A DNA stretch of 12,580 nucleotides from the NCBI GenBank assembly GCA_030428695.1, contig JAUIEM010000297.1, positions 1-12,580 on the forward strand. Direction: 5' to 3'. Source of the DNA: a bacterium. GTDB taxonomy: Bacteria > Planctomycetota > J058 > JAJDCP01. The first letter of the stretch is position 1; each line of letters starts with the position of its first letter. Below the pieces are notes generated by a model, which was given only the letters and a program-made list of their open reading frames with translations, searched no databases and was not told where the DNA came from. The translations under genes and the position numbers were made by a program. Shown here in pieces: positions 6,417 through 12,580 of this stretch.

Positions 6417-7855
6417 GGCGGCGACGGGGGATCGTCCTGATCGTGTGCCTGTGGGTGGCGGTGCTCGTCACCGCCTCGGTGCTCGCCCTCGCCCTGATGG
6501 CGCGCAGCGAGAGCAAGGTCGCGCGCCGGGCCTTCGACCGCATGCGCGCCCGGCAGGCGGCGCTCTCGGGCATCGAGGCCGGCCTGGCCCTGCTCGCGGG
6601 CGACGCGCTGCCCGGTGACAGCTTCGAGGACGAGTGGTGGGACAACGAGACGCGGCTCGGCAACGTCGAGCTCGAGGAGGGCGTCTCCTTCTCTGTCATC
6701 GCGCCCCTCGACGAGGATGAGCGCAGCGACTCCCAGGTCTACCGCTACGGGCTCGTCGACGAGTCCGGGAAGATGTGGCCGGACCTGGTGATCGGCCAGA
6801 GCGAGGACGAGCAGCCGATCTACGCGATGTCCCTGCTGTCGACCTTCGACCTCGATCCGACGGTGATCGAGGCCTACATCGACTGGATCGATGAGGACGA
6901 GGAGCTCGCGGGTTCCAACGGCGCCGAGGAGAGCTTCTACGCCGGCCTGACCCCGGGCTACCACGCGAAGAACGGCGCGCTGGAGACCTTCGACGAGCTG
7001 CTGCGCATCGAGGGCTTCGACGCCGCGATCCTGTACGGCGAGGACTGGAACGCGAACTTCGCCCTCGAGCCGAACGAGGAGGACGGCGACGTCCGCCTGC
7101 CCCTCGACGACAGCGACGGCACCCTCGAGCTGGGCCTGTACGCCTACGTCACGCTGCACAGCGACGAGCCGAACACGACCCTCGAGGGCGAGGCGCGGAT
7201 GTCGACGAGCATGACCGAGGACGAGGTGCGCGACCGGCTCAGCCTCGCCGGGCTGGCGGGCACCACCCTCGACGTCGTGCTCGAGGAGCTCGGCATCGAG
7301 GACGAGGAGCAGGGCGGCCAGGGCGGCCAGGGCGGCCAGGGTGGCCAGGGTGGCCAGGGTGGCCAGGGTGGCCAGGGTGGCCAGGGGCAGGGCTCGAGCA
7401 TCCCGGCCCTCGCCAGCCTCGAGATCATCGACGCCGCCGCCTTCGACATCGTGTGGAACGAGCTGACGACCGGCACCGAGACCCGGCTCGGCCCGAAGAT
7501 CAACGTCAACACGGCCCCGCGCGCGGTGCTCGAGGCCGTGCTCTCCGAGCTGCTCGAGCCCGAGGAGATCGAGGCCCTGATCGCCCGGCGCGAGCAGGGC
7601 GACCTCGGCGCGGGTCCGGGCTGGCTGATGGAGGTGCTCGAGACCGAAGGCGGCGACAACAGCGACTTCGCCCGGGCCCTGCAGATCTTCACCGTGCGCT
7701 CGACCCAGTTCGCCATCGACGCGATCGGCACGGCCCAGGGCACCTTCGTGCGCCTCCGGGCCTACGTCGACCGCAGCTACGAACCCCCCAAGCTGCTCGC
7801 GCTCTACGACTGGAGCGGGCGCGGCAATCCCCTGGGCGCCGCGCCGGCGCCCTGA
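6413..7855 (+). CDS. gspK: Minor pseudopilin GspK with internal (GGQ)8 insert
   Basis: At 480 residues it is much longer than the roughly 300-330 of typical GspK. The ATG overlaps the gspJ stop. The leader MRRRRG6 is followed by IVLIVCLWVAVLV; mature +5 is Val, not Glu, the known GspK feature that fits its place at the pseudopilus tip. RAFDRMRARQAALSGIEAGL (residues 42-61) and the motif KINVNTAPRAVLEAVL (362-377) identify the T2SSK fold with its helix-hairpin-like domain. Acidic stretches are abundant and lysines are few (about five). Residues 301-324 are eight perfect Gly-Gly-Gln units placed between the two halves of the helical domain, so they are likely a flexible surface loop. The gene precedes gspL by 15 nt. 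Confidence 0.93.
   Translation: MRRRRGIVLIVCLWVAVLVTASVLALALMARSESKVARRAFDRMRARQAALSGIEAGLALLAGDALPGDSFEDEWWDNETRLGNVELEEGVSFSVIAPLDEDERSDSQVYRYGLVDESGKMWPDLVIGQSEDEQPIYAMSLLSTFDLDPTVIEAYIDWIDEDEELAGSNGAEESFYAGLTPGYHAKNGALETFDELLRIEGFDAAILYGEDWNANFALEPNEEDGDVRLPLDDSDGTLELGLYAYVTLHSDEPNTTLEGEARMSTSMTEDEVRDRLSLAGLAGTTLDVVLEELGIEDEEQGGQGGQGGQGGQGGQGGQGGQGGQGQGSSIPALASLEIIDAAAFDIVWNELTTGTETRLGPKINVNTAPRAVLEAVLSELLEPEEIEALIARREQGDLGAGPGWLMEVLETEGGDNSDFARALQIFTVRSTQFAIDAIGTAQGTFVRLRAYVDRSYEPPKLLALYDWSGRGNPLGAAPAP
7313..7384 (+). repeat. 9-bp tandem repeat, eight units, inside gspK
   Basis: Eight perfect-length units: three of GGC-GGC-CAG followed by five of GGT-GGC-CAG. They encode (Gly-Gly-Gln)8 and are trailed by a partial unit (GGG-CAG). 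The block structure, where one silent variant occupies a contiguous run, points to growth by strand slippage. Since the unit is a multiple of three, copy-number change would alter loop length without breaking the frame. Confidence 0.97.
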
Positions 7856-7870
7856 ACGACGGAGGCCGCC

Positions 7871-9280
7871 ATGGCCCAAAGACCGACCCTGCGGCAGAGG
7901 CTGACCTCGCGCATCCGCGCGATCGGGGGCAGCCGCACCGTGCTCGAGGTGACGACCGGAGGCGTGACCGCGACGCGCCTGAAGGTCGAACGCTCGAAGG
8001 TCGCGGTGTTCTCGCGCGAGACCCGGGAGCCCCCGGCGCAGGGACCGCGGCGTGGCGGCGCGCAGACCCTGCGGGCGGCGCTGGCCTCCGGGCTCGTGCC
8101 GAGCGGACAGGAGGTCGCGGTCTCGCTGCCGCGCCACCTCGCGATCGTCAAGTGGCTCAGCCTGCCGACCGTGCCGGACGACGAGCTGCGGGACATGGTG
8201 ATCTTCCAGGCGGAGAAGGTGATCCCCTTCCCGCTCAAGCGCGTCTCCCTCGCCTACCAGGTCGTCGGCGCGACGCCGGACGGGGGCCAGCGCGTCGTGC
8301 TCGTCGCGGTCGAGAACGCGGTCGTCGACGCTCACAAGCAGGAGCTGCTCGACGCCGGCCTCGAGCCCCGCTGCCTGACCGTCTCCAGCCTGGCTGCGGT
8401 GCGCGCCGCCCTCGACTGGGACCGCGGCATCGGCGACGAGTGCACGATGCTCCTGCGCCTGGCCCGCGACACCGTCGAGCTCGACCTGATCGACCAGCGC
8501 TCCCACCGCTTCGGTCGCGCCGCCGCGCTGTCGGCCCTGCGGGACGACCCGGAGGCGTGGTTCAGCCGTCTGGTCTCCGAGCTCAAGCGTACGGCGACGG
8601 CGTACCGTTCCCAGGGCGGGGCGGCCTGCACGGGGATGGTGGTCTACGGGCCCCTGGCCGACGACGACGCCCTGCTCGCACGCCTGTCCTCGGCGCTGGG
8701 CCAGCCCTGTCGGCGCTTCGCGGGCGAGAGCCTGCCCGGCGACGCCCACACCCTGCCGATCGCCCTCGGCCTGAGCCGGGGCGGTTGCCCGGACCTGCTG
8801 ACCGGTCTGCAGCCGGTGGTCAAGCGCTCCCGCGTGCCGTGGCTGGTCGCCGCGCTGCTCGCGATCCTGCTGCCGCTCGGCTTCTGGGGCTACACGCGCC
8901 TGACCAGCCTCGAGGCGGAGGTCGCCGCCCTCGAGGTCGAGGTCGCCGGCCTGACTGAGCGCGCCGAGCGCTACCACGACGCCGAGCAGGCGATCGCGGT
9001 CGTGCGGGAGTGGAACGACGGGCGCGCGACCGCGACCGACATCCTGCACGCCCTCGCCACGCGCCTGAACAGCAAGGTCTACCTGCGGCACCTGAGCTAT
9101 GTCGCCGGGTCGGCCCTGCGCCTCGACGCGACCGCGGTCGACGCGACGTCTGTCCCGCTCGTTCCCGTCGAGCTGACGGCGGCGCCGATGTTCGCCGACG
9201 CCCGCACCGAGAACTTCACCCGCAATGAGCGGGGAGGCAAGGCGGTGTTCGACTTCAACCTCGAGCTGGAGGTCGAGTGA
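7871..9280 (+). CDS. gspL: GspL-like platform protein (PilM-like actin fold + PilN-like domain)
   Basis: A 469-residue bitopic inner-membrane protein. The N-terminal part (about 20-315) has the PilM/GspL actin-like pattern, including VSLPRHLAIVKWLSLPTVP (77-95) and the following FQAEKVIPFPL segment. A single membrane helix lies at 322-341 (VPWLVAALLAILLPLGFWGY), then a heptad-like coiled coil (about 343-380) and a PilN-like C-terminal periplasmic domain. This is the layout of GspL, which recruits GspE through its cytoplasmic half. The cytoplasmic domain looks more like PilM than enterobacterial GspL. GGAGG stands 6 nt before the ATG. The start of gspM overlaps its stop codon, so the two are probably coupled, matching the GspL-GspM complex. 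Confidence 0.87.
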   Translation: MAQRPTLRQRLTSRIRAIGGSRTVLEVTTGGVTATRLKVERSKVAVFSRETREPPAQGPRRGGAQTLRAALASGLVPSGQEVAVSLPRHLAIVKWLSLPTVPDDELRDMVIFQAEKVIPFPLKRVSLAYQVVGATPDGGQRVVLVAVENAVVDAHKQELLDAGLEPRCLTVSSLAAVRAALDWDRGIGDECTMLLRLARDTVELDLIDQRSHRFGRAAALSALRDDPEAWFSRLVSELKRTATAYRSQGGAACTGMVVYGPLADDDALLARLSSALGQPCRRFAGESLPGDAHTLPIALGLSRGGCPDLLTGLQPVVKRSRVPWLVAALLAILLPLGFWGYTRLTSLEAEVAALEVEVAGLTERAERYHDAEQAIAVVREWNDGRATATDILHALATRLNSKVYLRHLSYVAGSALRLDATAVDATSVPLVPVELTAAPMFADARTENFTRNERGGKAVFDFNLELEVE

Positions 9281-9822
9281 TGGGTGACCGCGAAAAGAAG
9301 CTCGCCGCCCTGACGGTGGCCATCGTCGTGGTCGGGCTCCTGATCGACCGCGTCTACGCGCCCCTGCGCGACCGCTGGGAGGCGGCCCAGGACAAACTGG
9401 TCCAGCTCCAGGAGGCGAAGGCGGTCAACGAGCTGTACGCCGACCGGGCCGAGGACCGCCGAGCCGAGCAGCTCTCGATCTTCGCGGCGCTGCCGGCGGC
9501 GGACAACGTCGCGCTCGACCCCGAGCTGCGCGCGCTGGTCCAGGAGCAGGCGAGCCAGGCGCGGCTGGTGCTGCAGAGCATCGGCCGCCAGGGCCGCCAG
9601 GCGCTGGAAGAAGAAGGGCTGGCTGAGGTCTGGCTGCCGATCGAGCTGCGCTCGGTGCCCTATGCGCGCCTGGTCGCCTTCCTGCGCGCCCTGCGCGAGG
9701 CGCCCGGCCTGCTCAAGGTCAGCGCCCTGAACCTGCGGCTCGATCCCTCGGGCACCCTGAGCGCGAGCTTGCGGCTCGCCGCCCTGGTGAGGCTCGAGGC
9801 CCGCGCGGAGGACGTCAAATGA
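9280..9822 (+). CDS. gspM: GspM-like (PilO-like) inner-membrane protein
   Basis: A 180-residue protein with a single N-terminal membrane helix (about 8-29, LAALTVAIVVVGLLI), a coiled-coil-like stretch (about 30-70) and a small alpha/beta periplasmic domain. This is the GspM/PilO architecture, probably the T2SSM_b subgroup. ATG 9280 shares its A with the gspL stop and has GGAGG (9268-9272) 7 nt upstream; GTG 9277 would add one residue but with poorer spacing. Sequence identity in this family is low, so the call depends on layout and position after gspL. It would stabilise GspL in the assembly platform. Confidence 0.82.
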   Translation: MGDREKKLAALTVAIVVVGLLIDRVYAPLRDRWEAAQDKLVQLQEAKAVNELYADRAEDRRAEQLSIFAALPAADNVALDPELRALVQEQASQARLVLQSIGRQGRQALEEEGLAEVWLPIELRSVPYARLVAFLRALREAPGLLKVSALNLRLDPSGTLSASLRLAALVRLEARAEDVK

Positions 9823-10598
9823 AGGACTCCACCCCGACTCCGACGCGCTCCTGGCTGCGCGCCCACCGCGGGCCGATCGGGCTCGCGGCGCTCGGCCTCT
9901 TCGGCCTGCTCGTCTTCGCGCCGGTCGCCGACGGCCTGCCCTTCGGGCCGCCGCCGGCCCAGGACGTCAGCGCCGACATGCTCGGCTCCGGTCCGGTCAA
10001 CGGGCTGTTGTGGACACCGCCCGAGCTGGCGAGCGTCGCCCCCGAGGACACGTTCTACGAGCGCATCCTCGACCGCGACCTGTTCCAGCTGCCCCGCCCG
10101 AAACCTCCGCCGCCTCCGCCGCCGCGCCCGGAGGACACGACCCGCGTGGTCACTCCTCCGCCGCCTCCCCCCGAGCCGAGCGGGCCGCCGCCGGAGCCGC
10201 GCACCTCGCTGTTGCTGACCGGTGTCTACGGGGCCGGGGACAGCCTGGTCGTGCTGCTCGAGGACCGGGCCACCCAGAAGGCCTACGAGCTCAAGCCCGA
10301 TCAGGTCTGCGGACCGGACACCGTCGCGGCGATCACCATCGACGGCCTGGTGTTGCGGACCGAGAGCGGAGAGAAACGCTTCGCCCCGGGCACGCAGGTC
10401 AGCCTGCAGGACAAACACATGCCGGCCGCGGCCGGCGCGATCGATAGCGGCGGCTCTTCCGCCAAGAACCCCGTCGTCGCCAAATACGACAAGGACGGCG
10501 ACGGACAGGTCACCTTCGAGGAATACGGCGGAAGCCGCGGGATGTTCAAGCGCCTCGACAAGAACGGCGACGGCTTCCTGAGTGACGAGGACGGATGA
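9819..10598 (+). CDS. GspC-like protein with polyproline linkers and C-terminal EF-hand loops
   Basis: A 259-residue protein in the position of the GspC/XpsN-type connector. Seen in order: a short basic cytoplasmic N-terminus (1-17), a membrane helix (about 18-40), the segment FYERILDRDLFQ (79-90) resembling the linker start of GspC, two proline-rich runs (92-104 and 112-127), a beta-rich domain (about 129-197) similar to the GspC homology region (LLLTGVYGAGDSLVVLLED), and two calcium loops. Loop one, DKDGDGQVTFEE (224-235), is canonical. Loop two, DKNGDGFLSDED (247-258), has Asp at position 12 and lies at the very C-terminus, so it lacks the exit helix. No PDZ domain or GspC coiled coil is present. 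In known systems the homology region binds the N0 domain of GspD, the next gene here. The start overlaps gspM by ATGA with GGAGG 7 nt upstream. The GspC role is inferred; the EF-hand motifs are directly visible. Confidence 0.78.
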   Translation: MKDSTPTPTRSWLRAHRGPIGLAALGLFGLLVFAPVADGLPFGPPPAQDVSADMLGSGPVNGLLWTPPELASVAPEDTFYERILDRDLFQLPRPKPPPPPPPRPEDTTRVVTPPPPPPEPSGPPPEPRTSLLLTGVYGAGDSLVVLLEDRATQKAYELKPDQVCGPDTVAAITIDGLVLRTESGEKRFAPGTQVSLQDKHMPAAAGAIDSGGSSAKNPVVAKYDKDGDGQVTFEEYGGSRGMFKRLDKNGDGFLSDEDG

Positions 10599-12580
10599 TG
10601 AAACCCACACGAGTGCTCCTGGCCGTCGGCTTTCTGAGCGTCGGCCTTCTCTGGGGGCAGGAGCAGGCTTCGCCCTCGATCGTCTTCAACTTCCGCGACG
10701 CCAGCCTCGACCAGGTGCTGCAGTACCTCAGCCGGGAGACCGGCCTGACCTTCCGCACCGAGGTCGAGATCGAGGGCACCATCACCGCGGTGCAGGCCGC
10801 GGAGATGAACACCCAGCAGGCCCTGGAATTCCTCGGCTCCTGGCTGTCCGAGCGGGACAAGACGCTGGTCCGCATCGGCAACATCGTCAAGATCATCAAC
10901 GCCGCCGACGCCCCGCGCTCGGCGGTGCCGGTGGAGTTCGGGGCCGACCCCGCGGGGATGGCAGAGTCGGAGCTGTACATCACCCAGGTGATCCCGCTCA
11001 AGCACATCAGCGCGACGCAGACCCGCGACAACTTCGCCTCGCTGGTCAGCTCCCAGGCGGGCAGCCTGCTCGCCGACGACCTGAGCAACTCGCTGATCAT
11101 CACCGACACCGCCGCGAACATCCGGCGCCTGGCGACCATCCTGCAGGCGCTCGACAAGCAGGTCTCGACCGTGACCCAGGTCAAGGTCTTCCAGCTCGCC
11201 AACTCCGACGCCAACGCGTTGAAAGAGACTCTCGAGGGCCTGTTCGAGAACTCCGGGGCCAGCAGCAGCCAGAATGAAGACCCGCGGGCGGCGATGATGC
11301 GGATGTTCCAGCGCGGCCGTGGTCGCCGGGGCGGCGGCGATGAAGGCGGAGGGGGCGGCGCGACCGCCGGCTCGGGCGCGGGCTTCAACCAGGAGGTCAC
11401 CTTCGGCGTCGACGAGCGCACCAACTCGCTGATCGTCACCGGCTCCGAGGATCAGATCGCCCTGGTCGAGAGCCTGATCACCGACCTCGACACGGTCGAG
11501 ACCGACAACGAGTCGATCTATGTCTACCGCCTGATCAACTCCGAGGCGACCAACGTCGCCAACCTGCTGAACAGCCTGCTCGACGAGAACGCGACGGGCG
11601 CGACCGGCACGGGCACGGGCAACAACGACAACGGGAACAACAACCGCAACACCGGCGGGCGTGGTGGGCGCTTCGCCCAGTTCATGGCCGCGATGGAGAC
11701 CGAGACCTCGGCGAGCGGCCTCGGCGGGAACTTCAAAGTCACCGCCGACGAGGCCGCGAACTCGTTGGTGATCAAGACCTCGCCGCGCAACTGGGAGAAG
11801 CTCGAGCCGATCCTGAAGAAGCTCGACGCCCCGAAGGCGCAGGTGATGATCGAGTGCCTGATCGCCGAGATCGCGATCACCGACGGCTTCGAGTTCGGCC
11901 TCGAGTGGTCGATCCTCGACGACATGGGCATCGGCGGCCGGATGGCCGACTGGGCGGTCGGCTCGGACTACGGGATCGACTCCCTGCCGAACGGCACGAC
12001 CTACCAGATCACCTCGAACAACTACAACATGCTCGTCCGCACGCTGCAGACCGACGGCAAGCTCAAGGTGCTGTCGACGCCGAAGATCCTCGCCCTCGAC
12101 AACCAGGAGGCGAGCATCAGCGTCGGCCAGGAGGTGCCCTTCGTCCGGAACTCCCGGATCACCAACGAAGGCGACGTCCTGAACACCGTGCAGTACGAGG
12201 ACATCGGCATCATCCTGACGGTGACCCCGCACGTGAACGACCTCGGCTTCGTGCGGCTCGACGTCTCGCCGGAGATCTCGCTGGTCGCGCCGGCAGCCGA
12301 CGCGGTTGAGATCTCCCCCGGCGTGGTCGCCCCGATCTTCGAGAAGACCGCCGCGACGACCCAGGTGATGGTGATGGACGGGATGACGGTCGCGATCGGC
12401 GGCCTGATCCGCGAGACCGAGCGCGAGACGATCAGCAAGATCCCGCTGCTCGGCGACATCCCGCTGCTCGGCTACCTGTTCACCTCGACCAACACCCAGA
12501 AGGAGAACGTCGAGCTCGTCATCTTCCTCACCCCGCGCATCTGCTACGACGAGGCGCAGCTCGAGGACATGACCGAGCAC
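10598..12580 (+). CDS. gspD: Type II secretion secretin GspD, 3' end cut by window
   Basis: An uninterrupted frame of 661 codons reaching the window edge. ATG 10598 shares its A with the previous stop and has GAGG 7 nt upstream; ATG 10595 is the alternative. A signal peptide (about 1-24, with RVLLAVGFLSVGLLWG) lacks a lipobox cysteine. N0 (about 27-100) is followed by N1 (about 126-188), N2 (about 192-300) and N3 (about 305-412), each with the secretin N-domain pattern (IPLKHI...NSLIITD, NSLIVTG, NSLVIKT). N2 and N3 each carry a low-complexity insert. The secretin core (from about 413) shows QVMIECLIAEI, VPFVRNS, TVTPHVN and LLGDIPLLGYLF (about 616-627). It forms the outer-membrane pore that releases folded substrates. 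Being last after the GspC-like gene fits the known GspC-N0 contact. Confidence 0.96.
   Translation, partial: MKPTRVLLAVGFLSVGLLWGQEQASPSIVFNFRDASLDQVLQYLSRETGLTFRTEVEIEGTITAVQAAEMNTQQALEFLGSWLSERDKTLVRIGNIVKIINAADAPRSAVPVEFGADPAGMAESELYITQVIPLKHISATQTRDNFASLVSSQAGSLLADDLSNSLIITDTAANIRRLATILQALDKQVSTVTQVKVFQLANSDANALKETLEGLFENSGASSSQNEDPRAAMMRMFQRGRGRRGGGDEGGGGGATAGSGAGFNQEVTFGVDERTNSLIVTGSEDQIALVESLITDLDTVETDNESIYVYRLINSEATNVANLLNSLLDENATGATGTGTGNNDNGNNNRNTGGRGGRFAQFMAAMETETSASGLGGNFKVTADEAANSLVIKTSPRNWEKLEPILKKLDAPKAQVMIECLIAEIAITDGFEFGLEWSILDDMGIGGRMADWAVGSDYGIDSLPNGTTYQITSNNYNMLVRTLQTDGKLKVLSTPKILALDNQEASISVGQEVPFVRNSRITNEGDVLNTVQYEDIGIILTVTPHVNDLGFVRLDVSPEISLVAPAADAVEISPGVVAPIFEKTAATTQVMVMDGMTVAIGGLIRETERETISKIPLLGDIPLLGYLFTSTNTQKENVELVIFLTPRICYDEAQLEDMTEH

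Noticed and set aside
7313..7384. The GGQ-coding repeat as a CRISPR-like or regulatory array
   Set aside because: Units are 9 bp, contiguous without spacers, and fully in frame within gspK.
6290..9091. A 933-codon open frame on the minus strand opposite gspJ-gspK-gspL
   Set aside because: It spans several well-recognised plus-strand genes, its translation is low-complexity and matches no family, and it is explained by the scarcity of stops in GC-rich DNA.
10301..12580. A long minus-strand open frame opposite gspD and the GspC-like gene
   Set aside because: It is the antisense shadow of a secretin with clear domain motifs; the predicted product is repetitive and unrecognisable.
1273..12580. 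A type IV pilus operon
   Set aside because: PilM/PilN/PilO-like features exist in GspL and GspM, but GspG with its calcium loop, GspH-K including a Glu5-less GspK, and the GspC-like/GspD pair define a T2SS.

Overview
The window holds most of a type II secretion system (T2SS) locus from a very GC-rich Gram-negative bacterium. To its left, on the opposite strand, lies the start of a small phosphonate-degradation operon. GC content is roughly 70% by eye, third codon positions are almost all G or C, and a secretin implies an outer membrane. The lineage cannot be fixed from the sequence. The style (rotated gsp order, PilM-like GspL, EF-hand protein in the GspC slot, low-complexity inserts) would fit Planctomycetota, Myxococcota or another deep-branching diderm group, but this is only a guess.

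Positions 1-1023, minus strand: two tightly coupled genes. The first is an HD-domain mixed-valent di-iron oxygenase that matches PhnZ. It is followed 1 nt after its stop by an Fe(II)/2-oxoglutarate oxygenase of the phytanoyl-CoA dioxygenase family that matches PhnY and is cut by the window edge. Together they would hydroxylate 2-aminoethylphosphonate (PhnY) and then cleave its C-P bond (PhnZ), giving glycine and phosphate.

Positions 1024-1272: a divergent control region of 249 nt. It contains an imperfect inverted repeat in the phnZ leader, a plausible minus-strand promoter, a pair of 7-bp direct repeats, and a perfect 6+6 bp palindrome centred on a TATAA sequence upstream of gspE.

Positions 1273-12580, plus strand: one apparent operon in the order gspE-F-G-H-I-J-K-L-M-(GspC-like)-D. 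Most junctions are 1-4 nt stop/start overlaps (H/I, I/J, J/K, L/M, M/C, C/D). The three wider gaps are E/F (96 nt), G/H (30 nt) and K/L (15 nt); the first two hold a GC-rich hairpin. GspE is the ATPase and GspF the platform protein. GspG is the major pseudopilin and GspH, I, J and K the minor ones. GspL (actin-like domain, membrane segment, PilN-like part) and GspM complete the inner-membrane platform. The GspC-like protein links it to the secretin GspD, whose C-terminus runs off the window. GspN, a prepilin peptidase and a pilotin are not seen here.

The most unusual points are a GspC-like protein that ends in two EF-hand calcium loops where classical GspC proteins have a PDZ or coiled-coil domain, a 9-bp tandem repeat encoding (Gly-Gly-Gln)8 inside gspK, low-complexity Gly/Asn-rich inserts in two secretin N-domains, and a strong excess of the hexamer CTCGAG throughout. 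I see no mobile element, CRISPR array, tRNA or rRNA.
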